Of a stretch of DNA of 64,000 bases, positions 1-7,876 are shown in pieces (position 1 is the first letter of the stretch; each line of letters opens with the position of its first letter). This stretch comes from Ignisphaera sp. GTDB lineage: Archaea; Thermoproteota; Thermoprotei_A; Sulfolobales; Ignisphaeraceae. The stretch lies in assembly GCA_038831005.1 (NCBI GenBank), contig JAWBKZ010000004.1, positions 186,001 to 250,000 of the forward strand, written 5' to 3'. Made by a program: the position numbers and the translations under genes. The notes below the pieces were generated by a model. That model was not told the origin of the DNA, ran no database searches, and worked only from the letters and a program-made list of their open reading frames with translations.

Positions 1-1101
1 CTTGTTTGCCCAAACAATTTCCTTGGTGTAGAGGTTTCTGAAGGCTCCTACTATTAGGCATAGCTGCATCGTTACCCACGTCCTATAGTGCTTTAAAGCT
101 AGAAGTTGGAGCCCTAACGCCAGGATCGTCCAAGATACCAGGCTATGGTAAGCAATCGCCGATGCTGTGAGCAACACGGTTGCTGCAACCAGGATTCACG
201 GATTCACTAGATGTAAGTAGTCTTCAACTAGTAGAACCCGCTTAAGCCTTCTATGCGCCTTCTTAGTCCTCAACGCCTTTATGAAGTGTTGTATCAGGTG
301 CTGGGCTCTCCTAATTCTCCACGAGAAGTACTTTTCCTTTGGAACTATCTCCTCAACGCATAAATCATCTGGGATTATCGCTCTAAAGCCCATGAGAGCT
401 ATCTTGGTGGCCGTGTGGCTGTCGTCTGCTCCTATATCTGTGGGGAACCCTCCTACTTTTTCCAGCAGGTCTTTCCTGAAGGCTGCTAGCTCCCCGTGGA
501 ATATTGGGGTAGAGTAGGCTTTGCTCTCAGCAACTCTCAAGACGTTGTAGTACTGTCTATAGCCTACCTCGATACTGGTTATGCTTGAACCCAGTGGTTT
601 CTTCAGGCATGAGAGAGCTCCAACTAAAGGGTTCGATAGCCACTTAACTGCCTTGGTTAGAGCTTCCCTAGGCCACAGTGCGTCAGCGTCGGCTATCACT
701 ACTACCTCACCGCTTGCGTACCTCAGGGCGTTGTTTAACGCAAACGCCTTACCCCTCCTCTCGCTCTCGACAACTAGCTTGAGCTCAACATCCTTGTGTC
801 TAGAAGCCCACTCCTCGACTAGCCTCGGAGTTCCGTCCGTGCTGGCTGAGTCTACCACTATTATCTCCATAAGCTCCTTGGGGTAGTCTTGTTCGTAGAT
901 GTTGTCTAGCTTCTTCTCTATGAGTTTAGATTCGTTGTACGTAGGTATGATGACGGTGACCTTGGGCTTGTAGTTCTCGTCTATACTGAGGTTCCACGGT
1001 CTTTTAAGCCACTTTAGCTTAGCGTATGCATAGTACGCTAGTGGGACTGTGGAGTGTGCTAGTGCTAGTGTGAGTCCGAGTACCTCTAGCGCATTAAGCA
1101 T
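1..1101 (-). pseudogene. Family 2 glycosyltransferase, interrupted by an in-frame stop, runs off the left edge
   Basis: The intact part (196-1101, 301 aa) is a membrane-linked GT-A family 2 glycosyltransferase, expected to transfer sugar from a nucleotide sugar on the cytoplasmic face. It has one N-terminal hydrophobic segment, a VTVIIPTYNE strand, VVDSASTDGT, the DADA metal site near residue 138 and a C-terminal RRAQH motif. It stops at TGA (196-198) just after LHLVNP. The same frame then stays open to base 1 and encodes two hydrophobic helices ending in RNLYTKEIVW, the usual C-terminal membrane part of such enzymes. So this looks like one gene with a nonsense change or a base error. G+C here is visibly higher than in most of the window, which may indicate transfer. 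Confidence 0.8.
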
Positions 1102-1142
1102 AGTCCTGCGGTCTTACACGTCCCTGACGTGTAGCTGGCTAG

Positions 1143-1592
1143 CTATCCGTGTATTCTGTAGAGTAGTGGTAGGTTCATGTACTGTATTCCCATAGCGATT
1201 ATCTTAGATAGGTTCCTCGAAAGGTCTGAGAGTATCTCTCTCGCTCCTCTCATGGCCTCTAGTATCCCATAGAATATCGCCTTCCCCCTAGTAGTGTGTA
1301 GCTCTATCTCAACGAATATCCTGGTGAGTATAGACCGAAGAACTAGTGACTTCACGCTCCTCTTCCAGCTACGTAGTGCGAGTAGGAGTGCACGCGACTC
1401 AGGCTTGAGGCTCCTCCAAGCACCAGTTCGAACAGCCTTGCGGATGTAGGTCTTAACCGTGCCACCCACCGAATCGAAGCTTAGAGCTATGACCTTAGTC
1501 ATTAAGGACTTAACATGCTCTACGAGCCGATTTTCGAGACCCTTACTAGACATTTCAGCCAGCCTTGCGGTGGGCGGCACGTAGTAGATCAA
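1143..1592 (-). CDS. Conserved-looking hypothetical protein, basic and helical
   Basis: A 149-aa protein rich in Arg, Lys and Leu, predicted all-helical, with no membrane segment that I trust and no motif I can name. It begins MIYYVPPTARLAE and has a central block RALLLALRSWKRSVKS. It lies 41 bp upstream of the glycosyltransferase on the same strand and shares its higher G+C, so the two may have arrived together. The length and codon use look like a real gene. I do not recognise the family and assign no function. Confidence 0.55.
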   Translation of the reverse strand: MIYYVPPTARLAEMSSKGLENRLVEHVKSLMTKVIALSFDSVGGTVKTYIRKAVRTGAWRSLKPESRALLLALRSWKRSVKSLVLRSILTRIFVEIELHTTRGKAIFYGILEAMRGAREILSDLSRNLSKIIAMGIQYMNLPLLYRIHG

Positions 1593-2223
1593 GAAATCAC
1601 CAAGATACTAAAACTACGGGTAAGGAATATAAGCTTTACCGTAAACCATGGAACTATTCGGAGCTCTAGCTATGCTCAGCAAGTATAATTAAGAGTGTAA
1701 ATAATAACCTAGTTATCTTCTCTCCTCAGCTCGGCAATCACAGTACCGCCAGTAGTGTAGGGTCTTCCAGGATCGGCGAGAATATGTCCTCAAAGAGTGT
1801 ATTTGTCAAAGTAGGAGTGGAGAACGTCCAACCTCCTCCCAACCTTAAAATATTGGGTTCGAGGGAGGTTTAAAGCTACATTCTCAGCTCATGCTGGGTT
1901 CAGCTCTTCGCCGGTCTCAGGCGCATTATCTACCCCGCATAGAGCGGACTTGGGGTTAGGTATGTACTTTACAGGTGTTTGTCTCATCTTGAATCACTAT
2001 CTCTACTACCGCTTGAGCCGTGATCCTCTGTTATGTAATTACTCAGTAATTTAGTAGTTTAGTAGTAGCGGACAGGTTTTAGAGTTGTTGTGAGAGCGGT
2101 ATCTATCATGTCTAGATGTTTGAGACTTTGTTTCTGTGTTGGCTTTTTGACTGGTATTGCTGAGCCTGATCTTAATGTTATTTGAGTACGTGAGTGTGTT
2201 TTTTAATTAACTTGAAAAGCCTC
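1593..2223. other. Non-coding stretch with a hairpin repeat copy
   Basis: I see no gene on either strand. The only structured element is the hairpin repeat at 1932-1962, listed separately. Base composition changes from G+C-rich to A+T-rich across it. Confidence 0.5.
1932..1962 (+). repeat. Hairpin plus conserved flank, copy 1
   Basis: A small hairpin (CCGC, loop ATAGA, GCGG) is followed directly by ACTTGGGGTTAGGTA. A second copy lies at 3009-3035 with CCGT/ACGG and CCTTCGGGTTAGGTA. The stem change (C-G to T-A) is compensatory, so the fold is what is kept. It could be the end of an IS200/IS605-type element, which uses subterminal hairpins, or a small non-autonomous element. Confidence 0.45.
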
Positions 2224-2704
2224 TTATCGTATAATTGACTTAAGGTCTTCTGGTGTGTATATAATTCCCTCTATCTTGTAGTTGTGTTGTTTCAGAAACT
2301 CGATGAACTCTTTGTATATTGTTAGCCATGGAGTATTGGCTATCTTAGCTGTAGAGTAGTATGGGGCGTCTATGTAGTCTTTATGGTCCTCGTTGTAGAT
2401 TCTATAGGCCTCTATGTATGCTTCTATGGGTATGTCTAGCATGTTGTATGTTGTTTCTTATAGAGTCTAGACCTACTTTGACTACTTCGAGATGTTCTAG
2501 TGGTATAGCTTTGATTACTTTCCACATCGCCTCTAGGATTCCGACTTCTAAGTAGTAGATTTCTAGCTTTCTAAACAGAGCTATAGCTTTTAAAGCGTCT
2601 TCCTCAATCTCTACGCCTAGAGCTGGTAAGAGGAATGTTGTATCAACTAGTACTCTCGGTTTCCGCGATATACTTCTTCTGCTCACGTATGCTCTCCCCC
2701 TCAA
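2224..2704 (-). pseudogene. PIN-domain toxin (VapC-like), frameshifted
   Basis: Two overlapping reading frames together make one PIN-domain ribonuclease. The first (2402-2704) gives VLVDTTFLLP with the first acidic residue, then a Glu-containing helix, up to RNNIQ. The second (from about 2442 down to 2224) continues HMLDIPIEAY and DYIDAPYYSTA, carrying the later acidic residue and the typical Ala-Ser-like helix. Dropping one base near 2443-2452 joins them. It overlaps the antitoxin gene 2643-2906, as is usual for VapBC pairs. The toxin is probably inactive unless the shift is a base error. Confidence 0.65.
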
Positions 2705-2906
2705 GTTCTCTCAGAGTTATTCTCGCAACCTTCTTATCCTTAAGCGAGAGAGTTATAGCGTCCGGTAATGGTATAACCTCCAGCTTGTTATTACTTACGG
2801 CAAGCACAACTCTACTCCCCTCATCAATACCCAACATATCTGCAACCTTCTTCAGAATAACTATAGTCCTCTTCCGACCTACACGCACTATCAGACTTTC
2901 AGCCAT
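2643..2906 (-). CDS. AbrB/SpoVT-type antitoxin (VapB-like)
   Basis: An 87-aa protein whose first 45 residues form a swapped-hairpin AbrB domain: SLIVRVGRKRTIVILKK, then ADMLGIDEGSRVVLAV and LEVIPLP. Such proteins bind their own promoter and neutralise the partner PIN toxin. Its 3' end overlaps the frameshifted PIN gene, so it is the antitoxin half of that locus. The C-terminal tail (about residues 50-87) is charged and would be the toxin-binding part. With the toxin broken, it may be an orphan. Confidence 0.7.
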   Translation of the reverse strand: MAESLIVRVGRKRTIVILKKVADMLGIDEGSRVVLAVSNNKLEVIPLPDAITLSLKDKKVARITLRELEGESIREQKKYIAETESTS

Positions 2907-3699
2907 TTCAGACTATCAATAAGTTCCAACCTACACTACCTAATAAACACAGTGAGCAACAACACCTACAGATAGCAACTCTAGAACTATCGCATGGGTG
3001 AGTACCGACCGTTAGGACGGCCTTCGGGTTAGGTACCTAAGCTCTATCCAATGTCGTCTATATCGAGACAACAAACATCAGTAAGGCAGGAACCGTGGAA
3101 AGGAGTATGTAATAAACTCCTTAATTGACATACTCTACTCCATACTCTACGGAATTCTGTCCACAGGCATTGGTTGTCTTTGGGTTAGACCTATTCCATG
3201 GGGTCATATATGCCTTGAGAAGCTACCACATCGCTAATCTACGATCTATCCAGGGTATTCAAGTCGTTGACTGTATACGTCATCATTTAAGCATGGAAAG
3301 GAAGATTAAGAGCTCTAAGAGGCTCGAGAATGCTAACACCTAGAACTATCGAAGCACTACTAAGCCACCTTCATGGAGAGCTGTCGCATGAATCCTAGAA
3401 ACTATACATAGAAGTTAAGGTGAATCTTCCGGCGCATAACATGAAAGCAAACTAATCTTACGAAGACTTGCTAGAGAGATAGGTTTAGTAAAGAACCCTA
3501 AACCTGAGGTCAGCAAGATATAGCGCTAGGGAGACATCTACGTAATATAAGACAAAACGATCTGAAATAATCAAGAAAACAGAAGAGGAATAAAGAAACT
3601 GTGAATATTCATAAATGGAAGTTTCAGTACTTGAAAGTACCGAGACTTCGCCTACGTCCTCAACCGTTATGTAACTAAAGTTTAGTCTTTTTCAGTAAC
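2907..3699. other. Non-coding stretch between two toxin-antitoxin loci
   Basis: No convincing gene on either strand. It contains the second hairpin repeat (3009-3035). Short open stretches do not resemble any protein and are interrupted by many stops, which suggests decayed DNA. Confidence 0.45.
3009..3035 (+). repeat. Hairpin plus conserved flank, copy 2
   Basis: The hairpin CCGT, loop TAGG, ACGG is followed by CCTTCGGGTTAGGTA, matching copy 1 at 1932-1962 in fold, orientation and 3' flank. See copy 1 for interpretation. Confidence 0.45.
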
Positions 3700-4080
3700 T
3701 CACAAACTACGGTAGGCACCTCTTCTCACTCCAATCTTAGTAAGTTCTTGAATAAGTTCTTTCAAAGTTTTCCACAGGATCCCCGAAGAAATCTTCTGAA
3801 ATCACAGCTCCTTTCATCAAGTCCTCAAGGATTTTAACACATACTTTGACTATCTTACCGCTGGAACTTTTCTTCTCATCACAAACTACCAAGGTTTTAC
3901 TCAAGACTAAGCATCTCAATAAACTTTTCTTGTTTTCTGAGGTCTTGCAATTTCTTTTCAAGGCTTCATATTTTTTCGCTGCTGATAAGGTCTCCTACTT
4001 TATCAAAGTACTTGAGGTTCCACTCGAGTGTTGCGTACTTCTTCTTGTAGAGGGCAAGAGAGTACCCGTGGGAGATGTGC
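3700..4080 (-). pseudogene. Decayed gene of unknown family
   Basis: Read on the minus strand from about 4078, one frame gives a protein-like stretch HISHGYSLALYKKKYATLEW, then KYFDKVGDLISSEKI, an in-frame stop, and SLEKKLQDLRKQEKFIEMLS. Further 3' the sense moves to other frames, including the short frame 3737-3961. The composition is charged and helical. No intact reading frame remains and I do not recognise the parent family. Confidence 0.35.
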
Positions 4081-4240
4081 TATGTTGATGAGCTGATTAT
4101 GCGGGTTTCTGGCAGTTAAGTATGTTGTCGGTTAGTCGATCTATATGAGGTTTAGTGTGAATGGCTTAATGGATAGGAAAGTAAGTTAGTATAGAGGTTG
4201 TAACATCTAGACTTATATACCGATATTAGTATATCTAGGT

Positions 4241-4522
4241 ATGGGAATTGGAATGGGTAAGGTTAAGACTAGTATTTATGTTGATGAGGATCTCTGGAAG
4301 GAGTTCAAAAAGATTGCTTCTTCAAGGGATCAAGAGCTTAGTGAAGCTCTAGAAGGCCTTCTTAGAGAAGAGCTTATGGTGGATCTAGAGGCCGTGATTA
4401 GAGAGCTCGTTAATGAGTTAGATACGGAATTGAATTTCAAACCTGTTAAGGCGAAGGCCTCCGTTAGTGAACTTGTTAGAGAGATGCGGAATGAGAGAGA
4501 AAGTTGTTTACTTAGACAGTAG
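4241..4522 (+). CDS. VapB-like antitoxin
   Basis: A 93-aa protein with an N-terminal ribbon-helix-helix type segment (KVKTSIYVDEDLWKEFKKIA) that would bind operator DNA, then a charged helical C-terminus expected to wrap the toxin. A TATA-like element (TTATATACC, about 4212-4220) lies roughly 25 bp upstream, so translation may start at or very near the transcript's 5' end. An alternative Met lies at 4253. It overlaps the next gene, a PIN-domain toxin, by about 30 bp. The pair forms an intact VapBC operon. Confidence 0.75.
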   Translation: MGIGMGKVKTSIYVDEDLWKEFKKIASSRDQELSEALEGLLREELMVDLEAVIRELVNELDTELNFKPVKAKASVSELVREMRNERESCLLRQ

Positions 4523-4946
4523 CGTCATTGATAAGAGGTATATCGAAGAACCCGGTAGCGAATACGTAGGACAGCTATACGTGCAGGCTTACAATGGCTT
4601 AATCAAGATATCTTTCAGTCTCTGGAATATCGGTGAAGTACTCGGAGTTCTGGATAACTCGAGGACAAGAGAGATCATTACAGCTGAGGACTACCAAGTG
4701 GTTAAGAAACGATTCTTAAGTGAAACTCTAAGGCTTACTAAGCTTGGGTACCTGGTTACTGTACCAGTTAAATTATCTACGCTTAGAATAGCCTGGAAAA
4801 TCGTCGAGAAACACCACATATACCAAGCAGATGCTCTACAGATAGCCTCAGCAAAATCAATAAATGCAGACGAATTCCTAGTCGCAGATAAGAGGCTCCA
4901 CCAAGTAGCACTAGAAGAAGGGTTAAACTCTAGCTACATTACTTAA
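4491..4946 (+). CDS. VapC-like PIN-domain ribonuclease toxin
   Basis: A 151-aa PIN-domain protein, the toxin of a VapBC pair, expected to cleave RNA with Mg2+ or Mn2+. The acidic site is complete: Asp in VVYLDSSVIDKRY, Glu in WNIGEVLG, Asp in IYQADALQIASAK and Asp in FLVADKRLH. I chose the ATG at 4491 because it places YLDSS close to the N-terminus, as in the family; a longer frame starts at 4467. It overlaps the VapB gene, so translation is probably coupled. Regulation is likely by the VapB-VapC complex on the upstream promoter. Confidence 0.85.
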   Translation: MREKVVYLDSSVIDKRYIEEPGSEYVGQLYVQAYNGLIKISFSLWNIGEVLGVLDNSRTREIITAEDYQVVKKRFLSETLRLTKLGYLVTVPVKLSTLRIAWKIVEKHHIYQADALQIASAKSINADEFLVADKRLHQVALEEGLNSSYIT

Positions 4947-5211
4947 CAAGTCTCCTTCAAGAAGTGAGGAAGAAAAACTATAGCCTGATAATAATCTATT
5001 CTTGATAAACGAATAACGCAAATGCTTAAAGCCTATTACTAGATGTTGCTGTTGTAGTTTAAACATGGTTAGTGTTTATAGAGTTAAGTCTTTGGTGTTA
5101 GTACCTCTATGCATAGTATTTTAAGATGATGTTGGATTCCTTGATTATATCTGTTGCAACAAATTTTCTGCATCCAGCTACAAGCCTGTTGCTAAGTGTA
5201 GTAAGTCGAGT

Positions 5212-5673
5212 GTTCTAAGCCAAAGGCCAAGAGGCTTGTTGAAGAGGCTTACTTTAGGGGCTATGTGTAGTCTAGGCTTAACGAAGTTTTTGAGAAGCGC
5301 TGGCATAGGCTTGTCTTTAAGACTTGGAGAATTGGTTATGGAGTAGGTCTACTTTTAGCCTCCACAATCTTTGCTCTAATACATATAGTTAATTACTGGA
5401 ACCCAAGTACATCGAGATGGGAGCCGATTTAGTGGATGCCTATACACATCCTCGGGTGCTTCGCCTTTGGATGTGTGGTCGGGGCTATAAGGGAGGCATT
5501 AGACATTTACGTTTTGGTATAACTACATGGGGGTATAGTATCTGCCTACGTTCCTATCATACTATACAAGTGAGTTGATCCTAAACGCTACTCTATTCAT
5601 CAGCTGGTTCATCTTCTTCTACCTCCTGGCCATATTCTTCCACAAATCTGAGAATCTAAAGCTCAGAGCTTAG
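5212..5673 (+). pseudogene. Decayed membrane-protein gene
   Basis: One frame reads KPKAKRLVEEAYFRGYV, a stop, then SRLNEVFEKRWHRLVFKTWR followed by a hydrophobic helix (GVGLLLASTIFALIHIVNYW), another stop, then GCFAFGCVVGAIREALDIYV, and further stops. A shift near 5570 continues it as LILNATLFISWFIFFYLLAIF and ends KSENLKLRA. Three membrane helices are still visible. This was a small integral membrane protein and now has at least four in-frame stops and one shift. Bases 4947-5211 upstream show no gene. Confidence 0.6.
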
Positions 5674-5894
5674 TAATTAGGTACACTATCTCTGCTTCTA
5701 CTCAATAACACACGATAAGCATCCTCCTATCGCTTTTCAACCTCGTTAGAGATCGAACGTCTACTTTCTTTCTACTAAATTCTTGTATGTTTTACCGTAT
5801 TGCTGAAATCTATGGTAGCTTCTTATGACAGAGGTTGTCTCTTAGTTTAGAAAGCCTTAAATTTAAGGTTGCTATAAGCTTGTGATCGTCGTGT

Positions 5895-6218
5895 TTATGG
5901 TTTTATCTCTATCCAGTACTTTGATATGTCTCTGAAGAACGCTTTGCTTAATCTACTCTTGAATTCTTGTGGTGTTAAGGCTACTATGTCGAATCCAATA
6001 TCCAGTGGTAGCTTTGTTCTTACAAATGCAACTCTATCTGGGTAGCTCATACTCTTGAAGCACTCGCATACAACTACTATATCAACATCGCTTTCAAGCG
6101 TGTGATCACCTCTGGCGTAGCTCCCAAATAAGTAGATCGTGGCATTGATCTCTCTAGCAAACTTTCTGAGGATCTCTACAATGTTACTACGGGTCTTGAA
6201 TAGCTTTTGAGACCTCAT
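5895..6218 (-). CDS. Minimal nucleotidyltransferase (MNT) of a HEPN-MNT pair
   Basis: A 107-aa protein of the DNA polymerase beta-like superfamily. It shows the core GSYARGD near residue 32 and the catalytic acidic pair in SDVDIVVV. In known HEPN-MNT modules the MNT protein is the antitoxin; in one studied pair it adds AMP to the HEPN toxin. The gene overlaps the HEPN gene 6187-6585 by 32 bp and lies downstream of it on the same strand, the usual arrangement. A second such pair lies at 14546-15314. Confidence 0.85.
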   Translation of the reverse strand: MRSQKLFKTRSNIVEILRKFAREINATIYLFGSYARGDHTLESDVDIVVVCECFKSMSYPDRVAFVRTKLPLDIGFDIVALTPQEFKSRLSKAFFRDISKYWIEIKP

Positions 6219-6585
6219 CTACTACACCCCTGGCAATTGAGACAGCTTCCTCGGCATGCTCCCTCGAGATCTCCTCTGATGGTCTCTCTAACCCAGCGTT
6301 GGGGTATCTAGCTAGAGTGTAGTATGCAGATAGCTTAGCGAGCACAACTTCACTAAGTGAAGTAGTAGTAGAGCCCTTGACTCTACGATAGAGTTTAACA
6401 AGGTCGTGACCCCGTGGATACTCACCTAGAACATGAAGCACTAAGGCTTTCAGAGCTTTCTCAGCAGCTTGTTGAGCAGCAAAACAGGCCCAGTTGTACC
6501 CACCTATACTAATGCTTACCTCAGCGTGCCTAAGATCAGCTCTAGCCTCTGCTAACCAGTTGAGAACCTCCTCTCTTACTGGCAT
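6187..6585 (-). CDS. HEPN-domain protein of a HEPN-MNT pair
   Basis: A 132-aa all-helical HEPN protein with the recognisable block WACFAAQQAAEKALKALVLH near residues 31-50, then RGHDLVKLYRRV and the ARYPNAG motif near residue 93. Many HEPN proteins are RNases acting as toxins; this subgroup keeps a conserved RYP motif rather than a clear Rx4-6H, so RNase activity is uncertain. It is cotranscribed with the overlapping MNT gene. No promoter stands out upstream. Confidence 0.8.
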   Translation of the reverse strand: MPVREEVLNWLAEARADLRHAEVSISIGGYNWACFAAQQAAEKALKALVLHVLGEYPRGHDLVKLYRRVKGSTTTSLSEVVLAKLSAYYTLARYPNAGLERPSEEISREHAEEAVSIARGVVDEVSKAIQDP

Positions 6586-7876
6586 ACTATCACTTCAATG
6601 GTATCCATGTATACCACAGTTTTAACTGTTTCCCGCCATAGGTTTTTGTAGATTTCCTGAGACGTATCATTATGGTTCCCTAAAGCCCCTCCCCCATGGT
6701 CTTTCATGGATCTCGGGAACACGGGGGCACCGAAAGGTTTGTATATATTCATTGATTTATAGGTTTTGTTGAATTGTATCAAGAGTTCTAAACATCCTAA
6801 AGAAATCTACAAAATTACGTGTTTAGAAAGAGGGGACGTAATGCTATATATCTAGTACCTAGAAAAAAGAATAGCTAACGAATTCTTCTTCAGCTCGAGA
6901 AACAACTTCAACTTAGTGGATCCATAGCGTTTTGCTTCATGGATTTAGTGCAATGGTAGCTCTGGATATCTCTTCCTAAAATATTTGTATAGCTCTTTCT
7001 TTACTTTCACCCATAAGGCTACATTCCTGGAATACATATGTTTCTCTCAGTATCCAGTGAAACAGTTTTCTCAAGAATCCTTGCTGACTCCTCAACACAC
7101 TTCACTAGTTTTCGTATTTGTGGCTTCTCTTACCATATACTCTCGTCGCAAAGGATGTAGCTATCTCGACCATATCCTTAACAAGCTCCTACATATAGTT
7201 CTTTGACTTTTCCAATCTATATGCGATCTAGCTTATACATTTCTTTCTCAAACTTCTCATATAAAACAGATAGATAATTCTGTATTTAGACTTTGATTAG
7301 ATCTAAGACTAAATACCGTTAAACCAATGATTCCAAGAAAACCCAAGTGATTCAATAAGATTCTCTAGATTCTGTTCAAAACCTTTAAAGGTCTACCTCT
7401 ATTCAATTTACATAGCTTTAGTTTATGATTAATACTTAATCTTGTTATCTCACCTAGAGCAGATACACTAACATATACCCAATACCTAGACTAGGGTGAC
7501 TGAAAATTAATATAGTATTCATTTGTTTAGATAGTTGAAATCTCTAGAACAGATCTCGATAATAGAGTTCGAGAGGAGAAGTTGTTGAAGAAATGTATTC
7601 AAGGTTAATAACTATGCTGTTCATCTATAGCGGTAGTGGTTGTCTATGTCCATCATCTAGGTTGTTTTAGTTTCTTAGGTTTTCTGATACAGAAATAACC
7701 AGAATACCAAGAATTGAACAATCTATGTATAGTCTATATAGTTTTTTGCAGTAGGTTACGGTATATACTGAGTCTTCTAACCGTCTTAGATATTCATTAA
7801 TATCTGCTACATCAATTATGTTGATTAAAGGTTAAGATTTTGCAGAAAATGTATTGTGAGTGTATTGGGTGGTGAT
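6586..7876. other. Long gap with transposase remnants
   Basis: No intact gene. The minus strand contains decayed transposase-like sequence (about 6860-7260, listed separately). The short frame 6576-6782 carries FPRSMKDHGGGALGN, which could be the remnant of a transposase C-terminus. From 7261 to 7855 I see only A+T-rich DNA without a gene. Confidence 0.45.
6860..7260 (-). pseudogene. Decayed TnpB/OrfB-type transposon protein
   Basis: Read 7260 to 6860 on the minus strand, pieces in different frames resemble IS200/IS605 OrfB (TnpB). The clearest piece, about 7012-6860, is WVKVKKELYKYFRKRYPELP, then LH, a stop, and IHEAKRYGSTKLKLFLELKK. This matches the N-terminal 'RYPELPSHY...A...A..S.K..' region of crenarchaeal TnpB proteins as I remember them. 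Upstream, IVKDMVEIATSFATRVYGKR is protein-like but less certain. The zinc-binding and RuvC parts are not recognisable. Confidence 0.4.

Noticed and set aside
6985-7206. Plus-strand 73-aa frame as a gene
   Set aside because: It lies opposite the better transposase-like remnants and has no protein-like features.
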